A program made the translations under genes and the position numbers. The notes beneath the pieces were generated by a model. It saw only the letters and a list, made by a program, of their open reading frames with translations, was not told the origin of the DNA and did no database searches. From Deltaproteobacteria bacterium (GTDB lineage Bacteria; Desulfobacterota; Desulfobulbia; Desulfobulbales; BM004), in the NCBI GenBank assembly GCA_019312695.1, contig JAFDCT010000008.1:1-8112 (forward strand): 8,112 bases of DNA, written 5' to 3'. Position 1 is the stretch's first letter; each line of letters opens with the position of its first letter. Of the stretch, positions 1-7,207 are shown one piece after another.

Positions 1-42
1 AAAAGAAAAGAATTATAAAGAAAACTATTAAGCACACCGCCT

Positions 43-783
43 ATGAAAATTCGACTTGATAAACTGCTGCTGGAAAAAAATCTGGCGCCAATAAGGCAAA
101 AGGCGCAGGCTCTGATTGCCGCCGGCCAAGTCCTGGTAAATGACAGGCGGGCTGATAAAGCCGGGACCATGGTGGAAGATTCAGTTGATATCACAATCAA
201 AGAAACATGTCCTTATGTGAGCCGGGGGGGATACAAACTTGAAGCAGGCCTTCACTATTTCAACATTGATCCGACTGACCTCATCTGCCTAGATATTGGA
301 ACATCCACCGGCGGCTTTACCGACTGTCTCCTGCAAAACGGAGCTGCAAAGGTATATGCGGTAGATGTCGGGTACGGCCAGCTTGCTTGGAAACTGCGCC
401 AAGACCAACGGGTTGTGATAATGGAGCGCACCAATGCCCGTAATCTTACTATGGCAAATTTTCAGGATATGATTGACCTGGCTGTCATAGATGCGTCCTT
501 TATCTCCCTTAAAATACTCATCCCTCCCCTGCTGCCTCTCTTCAGGGGGAAAATATCTATTCTTGCCTTGATTAAACCCCAGTTTGAAGTAGGGCGCGGC
601 AAGGTCGGCAAGAGAGGAGTTGTACGTGACCCTGCCTTACACCAGGAGGTTATCAACGAGATTATTGATTTCTGCAAGACGCTTCAACTGCAAAGCCTTG
701 GTGTAAGGCCTACCCCTATCCTCGGACCCAAGGGAAACAAAGAATTTCTCATCCATTTGATATCAAATGCCAACCCTGAATAA
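43..783 (+). CDS. tlyA: TlyA family rRNA 2'-O-methyltransferase (S4 domain + FtsJ-like)
   Basis: TlyA enzymes are cytoplasmic and transfer a methyl group from S-adenosylmethionine to ribose 2'-OH groups of cytidines in rRNA. Residues 1-60 form an S4 RNA-binding domain (start MKIRLDKLLLEK, then a GQVLVND turn). The FtsJ/RrmJ-like methyltransferase follows. The SAM loop DIGTSTGGF is at 84-92. The family's catalytic K-D-K-E set is present: K65 in SRGGYK, D150 in VIDASFIS, K178 in IKPQFE and E234 in NKEF. At 246 residues it fits the short TlyA type, which in studied species modifies 23S C1920 only; that specificity is inferred. Many relatives are annotated as 'hemolysin', but nothing here suggests a toxin. 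No clear Shine-Dalgarno precedes the ATG, so it may be translated by coupling to an upstream gene outside the window. The next gene starts just after its stop, suggesting an operon. Confidence 0.93.
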   Translation: MKIRLDKLLLEKNLAPIRQKAQALIAAGQVLVNDRRADKAGTMVEDSVDITIKETCPYVSRGGYKLEAGLHYFNIDPTDLICLDIGTSTGGFTDCLLQNGAAKVYAVDVGYGQLAWKLRQDQRVVIMERTNARNLTMANFQDMIDLAVIDASFISLKILIPPLLPLFRGKISILALIKPQFEVGRGKVGKRGVVRDPALHQEVINEIIDFCKTLQLQSLGVRPTPILGPKGNKEFLIHLISNANPE

Positions 784-790
784 TTTCATA

Positions 791-1477
791 ATGCAGAAGA
801 TGGCCAAAATACTTCCTATCATGATATTCCTGTTCCTCTTTTCATTACCTGGCTATATCTCTGCTGAAAATCAAGCATTACAGGATTGTGAAATTATTAT
901 TGATGATTTTGCCGACGGCATTAAATCCGGCTGGCACAATAAATCATTCAAAGGTACAACTGAATATATCTGGACCAGGGAGGAAGACAGGACTTTTATC
1001 AGGGCAATCAGCACTGGCGCAGCCTCGGGACTTTATTACGAGATTAAGTATAACCCCAAAATATATCCATATATCACCTGGGAGTGGAAAGTGGATAATA
1101 TCATTACTAGCGGTGATGCCTCCAAAAAATCAGGGGATGATTACGGAGCCCGGGTCTATGTTGTCTTCCCCTCCTTTTTTTTCTGGAACACCAGAGCACT
1201 CAACTATATCTGGGCCAATAACCTTCCAGAAGGACAGATGGTCCCGAACCCGTTTACTGCTAACAATATCATGATCAGTGTTGAATCCGGTCCTTCGGAG
1301 ACCGGGATATGGTTAAGGGAAACAAGAAATATTTATGAGGATTACAAACGTGCCTTCGGCAAAGAGCCGCCAGATGTAGGAGCCATTGCCATAATGACCG
1401 ATACCGATAATACTGGTGAAAGTGCTTCCGCAAACTACGGTCCCATTGCCATCTGCAGCCGTAATCCCGAGAAATAA
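791..1477 (+). CDS. DUF3047 family secreted protein
   Basis: A DUF3047 family protein; no biochemical function is established, so none is assigned. The N-terminus is a signal peptide: short basic start, hydrophobic run through PIMIFLFLFSLPGY, and a likely cleavage after ISA (about residue 25 from this start), giving a periplasmic or outer-membrane-associated protein. Family landmarks: IDDFADG near the mature N-terminus, the tryptophan-rich strand WEWKVD (97-102), GDDYGARVYVVF (115-126), WLRETRNIYEDYKRAFG, and the near-terminal IMTDTDNTG (201-209) with ANYGPI. The fold looks like a beta-sandwich of the kind found in carbohydrate-binding modules, which is inference. The frame stays open back to an ATG at 767, overlapping tlyA by 17 bases. 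I prefer 791, eight bases after the tlyA stop, or even 800, because both leave a standard signal peptide; none has a good ribosome site. An 8-T run at 1175-1182 lies in FFFW without breaking the frame. Confidence 0.85.
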   Translation: MQKMAKILPIMIFLFLFSLPGYISAENQALQDCEIIIDDFADGIKSGWHNKSFKGTTEYIWTREEDRTFIRAISTGAASGLYYEIKYNPKIYPYITWEWKVDNIITSGDASKKSGDDYGARVYVVFPSFFFWNTRALNYIWANNLPEGQMVPNPFTANNIMISVESGPSETGIWLRETRNIYEDYKRAFGKEPPDVGAIAIMTDTDNTGESASANYGPIAICSRNPEK

Positions 1478-1507
1478 AGAATATAACTTCTTTTAGCAAG
1501 AACTGAT

Positions 1508-1536
1508 TTGACTTGATGTTCTGACAGTGATATACA
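1508..1536 (+). promoter_or_regulatory. Sigma-70 type promoter for the SH3b gene
   Basis: A -35 TTGACT (1508-1513) and a -10 TATACA (1531-1536) are separated by an ideal 17 bases. This predicts a start near 1543 and a 5' leader of roughly 75 bases before the gene at 1619. The match to consensus is 5/6 and 4/6. It lies in the 141-base gap after the DUF3047 gene, in which I see no intrinsic terminator, so read-through from upstream is also possible. Confidence 0.55.
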
Positions 1537-1618
1537 TTTTAGCAATAAAGACCGTTTCAGATTCATATAGTAGGAAGACAAGATAAAAACTTATAAACCA
1601 TTCAGGAAGAGTTAGATT

Positions 1619-2089
1619 ATGACCAGTAAATCTTGCCAAAGGACTTTTCTTATTACTGTTGTTGCTTTTTTTGTTTTAACACTCACTGCAGCCGTTCAGG
1701 CAGCAGAGTATGTCAGTGTAAAAAAGGACGGAGTTAATATCCGTTCCGGCCCCAGTACCAAAGACAAGGTGGTCTGGCAGGTTTTTGAGGACTTTCCCTT
1801 GGAGGTTATAGAGCGCAAAGGAAAATGGGCCCATGTCGTTGACTTTGAAGGTGACAAGGGTTGGATTTATGAAACCCTGTTCTCGAATAAAAAAACAGTT
1901 ATCGTCTATGTAGACACTGGCAATATGCGTTCTGGTTCAAGTACAAACGATCCGGTTATTGCGACCGTCAAAAAAGGTGTAGTCTTTGAAGCACTTGAAA
2001 TGAAGGGCGACTGGATAAAACTTCGCTATAAAAATGAACTGACAGGCTGGATGCACAACTCCCTGCTTTGGCCCGCCAACCCACGTTAA
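1619..2089 (+). CDS. Exported protein with two tandem bacterial SH3 (SH3b) domains
   Basis: A 156-residue exported protein. Residues 1-28 are a signal peptide (hydrophobic core FLITVVAFFVLTLTAA, cleavage after VQA), so it probably works in the periplasm. The rest is two SH3_3-type SH3b repeats. The first (about 30-88) carries NIRSGPS at 40-46, then GKWAHV and the closing GWIYETLF. The second (about 93-151) carries NMRSGSS at 102-108, then GDWIKL and GWMHNSLL. The parallel landmarks indicate internal duplication. SH3b domains in exported proteins often bind peptidoglycan or peptides; no catalytic domain is present, so this is probably a binding or scaffold protein whose ligand cannot be read from sequence. 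The ATG is supported by AGGAAGAG at 1604-1611. The gene appears monocistronic, with its own promoter and the helicase gene converging on it. Confidence 0.88.
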   Translation: MTSKSCQRTFLITVVAFFVLTLTAAVQAAEYVSVKKDGVNIRSGPSTKDKVVWQVFEDFPLEVIERKGKWAHVVDFEGDKGWIYETLFSNKKTVIVYVDTGNMRSGSSTNDPVIATVKKGVVFEALEMKGDWIKLRYKNELTGWMHNSLLWPANPR

Positions 2090-2117
2090 ATGATAAGCAC
2101 TTCACCTGATTATCTAT

Positions 2118-2146
2118 CTGCTCTTGACTGGTGTTTCAAGTAGCAG
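2118..2146. other. Stem-loop between convergent genes, possible weak terminator
   Basis: CTGCTCTTGA (2118-2127) pairs with TCAAGTAGCAG (2136-2146): ten base pairs with one bulged T and an 8-base loop. It sits in the 87-base gap between the convergent SH3b and helicase genes, where transcripts from both strands must end. No T tract follows on either strand, so it is not a canonical intrinsic terminator; it could protect an RNA 3' end or be incidental. Confidence 0.3.
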
Positions 2147-2176
2147 AAATCGTACTGGTGCGCGTTATTTTCCTTT

Positions 2177-5086
2177 TCAGGTGGAAAAATCTACCGGCAG
2201 GCGGACAATGGACCCCGCCTTGTTTTTAAAAAGCAGATAGCGGTTTTTTAATCCGAACAGAAATAAATCCCTGGTAATTCTGACGTCCTGAAGGCAGTAG
2301 TTTATTATATCATCTATTTTACCCTCTTTATACCACTGGAGAGCCCGGAGGCCGTCGGCTGACTTTTTTACTCCAAGGGTGTGCTCAGCCAGACGGTCAA
2401 GGCTCAGGCGGTATCCAAGCCTGTTGGTAATCACCTCCATGATATCCAGGGTCGGCAGCGATGCTAGGTTGAATAATGAGTAGGCAGACAGCACCTTATT
2501 GTCAAATCGTTTGTTGTTAAAACCCACCACCAGGTCAAATGTCTGCAGATCACTGATGAGTTCAGGAATATCCTTCTCCAGGTATGTTTTGAAACTGTCT
2601 AAGGCTGAATCGTAAAGCACAGCCACTGAAATCCCCATCCTGTCTGCCCGATGCCAACCCCCAACTTCAACGGCACTTCTCTGGGTTTCGACATCAAAGA
2701 CCCCATAGCGTGCCGGCGGTTCAGTCTTTGGGATTTTCTTTTCAGGGCCTGCCGCCCGGAATTCCTGCAGTTGCATTTTCATTTCTTGGTCTTGATATGT
2801 TGCAGAAGATTTATGCTGCAGGAGAGCAGCAAGGATCTCAAGGGCCGACTGTTTGTCAATCGGCCTGTTGCCGGAACCGCATTTTGGTGAATGAACACAG
2901 GATGGGCAACCGAGTTCACAGGGACAGTCACCAATAGCTTTTTGGGTCAATTGCAGCAGCAGCTCAATTTTTTCAAAGGCCTTGCGGGCAAGTCCTACTC
3001 CGCCGGGATAGCCGTCATAGATAAAAATTGCTGCTCGTGAAAGCTGTTCATGGAATGGATGGGCTATACCGCCGACATCATTCCGGTCACACAGAACCAG
3101 CAGAGGAAATATGGAAATCGCCCCATGCTCAAGGGCATGGATCCCACCCATGAAATGGTACTGTTCACGTTCGATACGTTTCTGCACTTGCACTGGAATT
3201 TCAAGCCATAACCCTTCTGTTTCAAATATAAGGGGTGGCAGATCAAGCTGTTCCCGTTCCCTGCTGATCAGTTTCTGCCCGGCTACAAGGCGCCTCTGAA
3301 AGCCTGTAACAGTATCGGTAACCCTCAGGTACCCGAAAGACACGCAGAAGTTATGCAACTTGGTCGTATTATATGTTTTCAGTATCTCAGTGGACTTGTT
3401 GCCCATGGTCCTGGTAAAGTAATTGACATTCTTCCTGACCGCTGTCACGTCATGGGTTTCAAGGTCAAGGCCTGTTATGAGCCAGGTCCTGCCCCGGTGC
3501 AGGTATACAGCTCCAGGATGGCATTCCTTAAAACAGCGCATGAAATCAATCTCACCAAGAGCACTGCCGTCTGCATTATTGCGGATAACAAAATTCTGTC
3601 CGGTACCCCGCAGGTCAACTTCCCGGTGGGGATATTTACGAACCCCTACCCAGTAGTTTTCATCTGCTGTCAAGAGCAGGGAAGCTTCCTCTGCCATGTT
3701 AGCCACCACTTCACGCACAGCCGGTTCCTGCACAAGGGGTTCGTCCGTCTTTAGCGGGTGTTCAGCAGCGGCACAGATGAGATGGCGCCTGACTATGGTT
3801 TTGTTTAGAGGGTTTAAGACGGTTGCTTCTACTTCACGGCTGAAAAAATCCTGCGGATTCCGCATAAAGTGCTGATCCAGGCTGTCTTCAAGGCCAATCA
3901 GGATAATGAGAGATTCATTCTGTTTGCGCCCTACCCTGCCGCCGCGCTGCCAGGTCGTCATCACCGTTCCCGGATAGCCAACCAGGATGCAGATATCCAG
4001 ATCTCCTATATCAATGCCCAACTCAAGTGCACTGGTTGCTATAACTCCCAGGAGTGAGCCATCGGAAAGCCGGGCTTCAATCTCCCGTCTTTCTTCAGGC
4101 AGATAACCGGCCCTGTAGGATGTAAGCTTCGGAGACAGCTTACCCAGGCGCTGCTGGGTCCAGATCGAAACCAGTTCGGTAAGCTTTCTTGACTGGGTAT
4201 AGACGATGGTGCGTAGCCCTCTTTTCAGGCTTGCTTCAATTAATAAGCTTGCAGCAGTTGCGGCACTATCCAACGGATTAATAAAAACAAAGTGGCGTTT
4301 TGCTCTTGGTGCGCCGGATTCATTGATAACAAAGGTTTCTTCACCCAGAAGATCACGGGCCAGTTCATCAGGATTCGCTACGGTGGCCGAAGAAAGGATA
4401 AACTGCGGCCGGGCTTCGTAATATGTGCATATACGTTTCAGACGGCGCAGGACCCAGGCCATGTGGGAACCGAAGATTCCCCGGTAGGTATGGACTTCAT
4501 CAAGAATAACATGACTCAGCCGGGCAAAAAAAGCGGACCAGGTTGAATGGTAACCCAGCATCGAAAGGTGCAGCATATCAGGATTGGTTATGAGAATATT
4601 GGGTGGCCGGTCACGGAGTTTCTTGCGTTGATAAGCTGTGGTGTCTCCATCATAAATTGCTGCCGTTGGCCGAAGATATTCGGGCAACAGGGCAGCCAAT
4701 TCCATAATAGATCGCAGCTGGTCCTGGGCCAGAGCCTTTAAAGGAAAAAGGTACAGGGCTGTGGAATCAGGAACACGCATTATCTGCTCAAAAACCGGCA
4801 GATTGTAGATCAAACTCTTGCCGCTGGCAGTGGGTGTTGAGACTAGAATATTTTCGCCCTTTCGCACTGCATCAGTGGCACTCACCTGATGCTGATACAG
4901 CATCTCTATGCCCATATGTTTGAGCCCCTCCTCCAGAGCTTTGGGCCAGTCAATCCTGTTTTTGCCAAAAGAAGCGGGAGTTTGGGCCAGCACTTCATGA
5001 TGTACAACCTGCTTGCCTAAGCGGGGAGAGGATTTAAGCGATTTAAGATACTCAGCAACAGATCCGTTTTTTTCTAATTCATCCAT
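2177..5086 (-). CDS. MrfA/YprA-type DEVH helicase with DUF1998 domain fused to a DEDD exonuclease
   Basis: A predicted cytoplasmic DNA-repair helicase of superfamily 2. Domain order: helicase core with Walker A TPTASGKS (84-91), DEVH box (196-199), motif III SSAT (232-235) and motif VI QRGGRVGR (380-387). A middle region follows, then a DUF1998/MZB-type zinc region with YDGYPGGVG (690-698) and cysteines C721, C723, C727, C730 and C736. This matches Bacillus MrfA (YprA), an ATP-dependent 3'-5' helicase for mitomycin damage, and the Hrq1 group. After a linker (about 757-790) comes an RNase_H_2/YprB-like exonuclease: FDVE (D798, E800), VVGFNNKRFD (D862) and YCLQD (Y930, D934), so all four acidic metal ligands are present. 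In Bacillus the nuclease MrfB (YprB) is a separate neighbouring gene; here it is one chain of 969 residues versus roughly 750 for MrfA alone. The start codon lacks an evident ribosome site. Function is inferred by family. Confidence 0.9.
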   Translation of the reverse strand: MDELEKNGSVAEYLKSLKSSPRLGKQVVHHEVLAQTPASFGKNRIDWPKALEEGLKHMGIEMLYQHQVSATDAVRKGENILVSTPTASGKSLIYNLPVFEQIMRVPDSTALYLFPLKALAQDQLRSIMELAALLPEYLRPTAAIYDGDTTAYQRKKLRDRPPNILITNPDMLHLSMLGYHSTWSAFFARLSHVILDEVHTYRGIFGSHMAWVLRRLKRICTYYEARPQFILSSATVANPDELARDLLGEETFVINESGAPRAKRHFVFINPLDSAATAASLLIEASLKRGLRTIVYTQSRKLTELVSIWTQQRLGKLSPKLTSYRAGYLPEERREIEARLSDGSLLGVIATSALELGIDIGDLDICILVGYPGTVMTTWQRGGRVGRKQNESLIILIGLEDSLDQHFMRNPQDFFSREVEATVLNPLNKTIVRRHLICAAAEHPLKTDEPLVQEPAVREVVANMAEEASLLLTADENYWVGVRKYPHREVDLRGTGQNFVIRNNADGSALGEIDFMRCFKECHPGAVYLHRGRTWLITGLDLETHDVTAVRKNVNYFTRTMGNKSTEILKTYNTTKLHNFCVSFGYLRVTDTVTGFQRRLVAGQKLISREREQLDLPPLIFETEGLWLEIPVQVQKRIEREQYHFMGGIHALEHGAISIFPLLVLCDRNDVGGIAHPFHEQLSRAAIFIYDGYPGGVGLARKAFEKIELLLQLTQKAIGDCPCELGCPSCVHSPKCGSGNRPIDKQSALEILAALLQHKSSATYQDQEMKMQLQEFRAAGPEKKIPKTEPPARYGVFDVETQRSAVEVGGWHRADRMGISVAVLYDSALDSFKTYLEKDIPELISDLQTFDLVVGFNNKRFDNKVLSAYSLFNLASLPTLDIMEVITNRLGYRLSLDRLAEHTLGVKKSADGLRALQWYKEGKIDDIINYCLQDVRITRDLFLFGLKNRYLLFKNKAGSIVRLPVDFST

Positions 5087-5131
5087 GCAGCAGTGATACG
5101 ATATGTAAATTTCTCAGTAAAGACTTGTATT

Positions 5132-5161
5132 TTGAATTGAACCCCTTCAGGGTTATATAGT
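5132..5161 (+). promoter_or_regulatory. Putative promoter for the aromatic fusion gene, with an inverted repeat in the spacer
   Basis: TTGAAT (5132-5137) and TATAGT (5156-5161) are 18 bases apart, matching consensus 4/6 and 5/6. Transcription would begin near 5168, with a leader of about 77 bases. The spacer contains AACCC-CTTCA-GGGTT (5140-5154), a perfect 5-base inverted repeat placed where a repressor could block polymerase. On the opposite strand TATAAC overlaps the same AT-rich patch and could serve the divergent helicase gene, although I find no convincing -35 for it. The leader has no run of aromatic codons and no terminator/antiterminator pair, so classical attenuation is not supported. 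Confidence 0.45.
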
Positions 5162-5244
5162 AAGTATTAATATTTTATTTGAGTATGTGTAAATAAAAAC
5201 GCGCAATTCCTACAAGCGAATTCGAAAATTGAAAGGATAAACCT

Positions 5245-6924
5245 ATGAAATCCATAGCAACATTGGGTCCGGAGGGATCTTCCTCTTGGCAGGCTGCCAA
5301 ACATTTTGACCCAGATGCTGACATAAAGTTTTTTCCGAACACCCCGTCAGTCATCAAAGCGTTCCTTGATAAAGAGGCAGACCTTGCCTTGATCCCGGTT
5401 TACAATACCCGAGAAGGCGAGAGTATTGAATATTTCCGTATCATGGAAAAACTCAGTTCTGCCCACTGGATTGACAATGTGGTTCTGCCGATCCATCTTT
5501 CACTCGGAGCCATTGATGATTCGCATCCGCTTTCCATGCTCATCGGCAAAAGCAACAGTTTCAGACAGTGCGATGAATATATAACAAACAACTATCCCAT
5601 GCTGCCACAACTGACTGTAACTGATCTGCAGCAGGCTATCAATGATGTCAAACAGCAGAATAAGCTGGACAATGGTTTTGTGGCAACGGAAGAATTTCTT
5701 GTAGCAAACGGCCTGATTATCCGAGAAAGGGAAATGGCACCCCATAATCAGACCCGTTTTGCTGTCATCAGTTCAAATCCTTCAAAACCAACAGGATATG
5801 ATGCCACTGCTCTGCTCACTCTGCCGCTGAATGATCGGGTCGGTCTTCTTGTAGATATACTGAGCGAATTCACCCGTCGCGGTATCAATATCATTGATAT
5901 GCGCACAGAAAGCGATATCAAGACCCAAAAACTGCAGATCTATATAGAAGCGGAAGGCCATATCCTGGATAAGGTCCTTGCAGATGCGGTTAAATCCATC
6001 AGTGAACAGATCATCCAAGAACCGGGTGCCTTCCAGGTTCTTGGCAGCTTCCCCAGGGTTGACATGCGCACCAAGCATATCTCCTCCTTCGGCTTTATCG
6101 GCACAGGGGATATGAGCCAATGGTTTGCCAAAAGGCTGGAAAGCGAAGGTTATACCTCAATGCTCACCGGCCGGACAACTAAACTGAAACCGGAGGAAAT
6201 GATCCCCCAGGTTGATGTGGTGGTTATCTGTGTGCCCATCAGCGCCACAACTGGTGCTGTTGAGATGTATGGCCCGCTTCTCAAAGACGGTCAGGCCCTT
6301 ATTATCCTGGCAGGAGTGGCGGAGACTTCCCTGGATGCAGCCCTGGCAAAGACCCGGCCCGGAGTCGAGGTTATGTTGGTTCACAACCTCTGGGGCCCCC
6401 AGGCAAAAACCATGAAGGATAAAAATGCCACCGTAGTGCGGACAAAAAGAAGCGGTCTACTTTGCAGTGAGTTTGAGGCCTTTCTCTATAAACACGGTGC
6501 TCTTATCAACCAGGACAGTCCTTCCCAGCATGACCTGTTGATGGGTGTAGGCCAGAAACTGCCGACGACGATATCCGTAGCCCTTGCCATGACACTGAAG
6601 GACAATCAGATACCCCATGACGAGATCGGCAACCACTCTACGCTCACCTCATTATACGGCATCCTGGCCATGGCCCGGGTCCATACCCAGAATGCCAGGA
6701 CCTATGCCGAGATAATGGCGACAAAAGGTGACGGCCGCAAAATTGTTAAAAGTTTTGCTGAAAACCTGATCAAGTTGATGGATATAGCGAATGAGGATAA
6801 AATTGAAGAATTGTGCGCGATCATAGATGAAAATAAAAATTATCTGACCGATGAGTTTCTTAAAGCGAGAATGAACCAGTCACTTGCTGTTGATGAAACC
6901 CTGGGCCGGATTATACGCTCATGA
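5245..6924 (+). CDS. Fusion of prephenate dehydratase-like domain, ACT domain and prephenate dehydrogenase (PheA-TyrA type)
   Basis: A cytoplasmic enzyme of tyrosine and possibly phenylalanine synthesis, 559 residues. About 1-180 is a prephenate dehydratase-like fold: GPEG (8-11), PVYNTREG (51-58), SFRQC (105-109) and NQTRF (168-172), holding the family's TRF signature. An ACT regulatory domain spans about 188-262 (NDRVGLLVDILSEFTRRGINI). From about 280 a TyrA-type NAD(P)-dependent dehydrogenase begins: Rossmann loop GFIGTGDMS (283-291), VVICVPIS, then HNLWGP (380-385), where H380 aligns with the catalytic histidine of the HPMFGP motif of E. coli TyrA, and QHDLLMGVGQ. Dehydrogenation of prephenate to 4-hydroxyphenylpyruvate is the likely main activity. 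The dehydratase half deviates: the usual ENS/ENT reads YNT, the conserved Ser-Thr pair near 126 reads T-D-L, and ACT GALV/ESRP motifs are altered. It may be weak or regulatory. No chorismate mutase domain is present. AAAGGA at 5232-5237 supports the start. Confidence 0.88.
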   Translation: MKSIATLGPEGSSSWQAAKHFDPDADIKFFPNTPSVIKAFLDKEADLALIPVYNTREGESIEYFRIMEKLSSAHWIDNVVLPIHLSLGAIDDSHPLSMLIGKSNSFRQCDEYITNNYPMLPQLTVTDLQQAINDVKQQNKLDNGFVATEEFLVANGLIIREREMAPHNQTRFAVISSNPSKPTGYDATALLTLPLNDRVGLLVDILSEFTRRGINIIDMRTESDIKTQKLQIYIEAEGHILDKVLADAVKSISEQIIQEPGAFQVLGSFPRVDMRTKHISSFGFIGTGDMSQWFAKRLESEGYTSMLTGRTTKLKPEEMIPQVDVVVICVPISATTGAVEMYGPLLKDGQALIILAGVAETSLDAALAKTRPGVEVMLVHNLWGPQAKTMKDKNATVVRTKRSGLLCSEFEAFLYKHGALINQDSPSQHDLLMGVGQKLPTTISVALAMTLKDNQIPHDEIGNHSTLTSLYGILAMARVHTQNARTYAEIMATKGDGRKIVKSFAENLIKLMDIANEDKIEELCAIIDENKNYLTDEFLKARMNQSLAVDETLGRIIRS

Positions 6925-6989
6925 TATAGCAATTTCCTGCCAGGGATTCTAATTATTGACTTTTTGTCTATCATGCTTACTCTACACCT

Positions 6990-7103
6990 ATGGAAAATAA
7001 CCCTGTAAAAAAGAAAAGTGAACATCCAGTAATTGTTCTTATAATATTTTTACTGCTCCTTATCCCCATACTCATTCTCTTTGGCGGCAAGCCATATACC
7101 TGA
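6990..7103 (+). CDS. Putative 37-residue single-span membrane microprotein
   Basis: A short open frame in the gap after the aromatic fusion gene. It reads MENNPVKKKSEHP, a hydrophilic basic head; then about 18 consecutive hydrophobic residues (V14-F31, rich in I and L with one proline); then a short GGKPYT tail. This is the layout of a one-helix inner-membrane small protein, and KKK before the helix predicts the N-terminus inside. The family is not recognised and no function is proposed. No Shine-Dalgarno precedes the ATG. A TTGACT at 6956-6961, with a poor -10 TACTCT 16 bases on, would place the transcription start almost at the ATG, so leaderless translation is possible but speculative. The alternative is chance coding in AT-rich DNA, though a clean charged head plus helix is uncommon by chance. 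Confidence 0.45.
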   Translation: MENNPVKKKSEHPVIVLIIFLLLLIPILILFGGKPYT

Positions 7104-7161
7104 AACGCTTACCAGCCAAAGCCCCAGGCGGGAGCAGACCAAACCATTCCAACGCCAAAGT

Positions 7162-7178
7162 AAGTTTTTCATAAACTT
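7162..7178. repeat. Small inverted repeat upstream of the zinc-ribbon gene
   Basis: AAGTTT (7162-7167) and AAACTT (7173-7178) form a perfect 6-base inverted repeat around TTCAT, 29 bases before the start at 7208. It could be an operator or a short hairpin in the leader. It has no T tract and is too weak for a terminator. The rest of the 7104-7207 gap shows only the ribosome site GGAGG at 7197-7201. Confidence 0.25.
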
Positions 7179-7207
7179 CTCTGACGTACATCCCCCGGAG
7201 GATAACT

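Noticed and set aside
43..783. Reading the first gene as a haemolysin
   Set aside because: The S4 domain, SAM loop and K-D-K-E catalytic set identify an rRNA methyltransferase; the haemolysin label in the family is historical.
1175..1182. Run of eight T as a possible frameshift in the DUF3047 gene
   Set aside because: The reading frame continues through it with family motifs on both sides, so the gene is intact.
3353..3754. A 133-codon plus-strand open frame inside the helicase gene
   Set aside because: It lies antisense to a well-supported helicase coding region, has no ribosome site and resembles no family; it is a shadow of the real gene.
5168..5244. Attenuator leader peptide before the aromatic fusion gene
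   Set aside because: The only short frame there is M-C-K-stop near 5185, with no Phe or Tyr codons, and there is no competing hairpin pair.
5782..6120. A 112-codon minus-strand open frame opposite the ACT/dehydrogenase region
   Set aside because: It is fully antisense to recognised ACT and Rossmann motifs and has no start signal or recognisable protein content.
5245..6924. Two adjacent genes artificially joined by a sequencing error
   Set aside because: The frame is continuous and in register from the dehydratase-like part through ACT to the dehydrogenase, with no internal ribosome site or homopolymer at the junction near residue 270.
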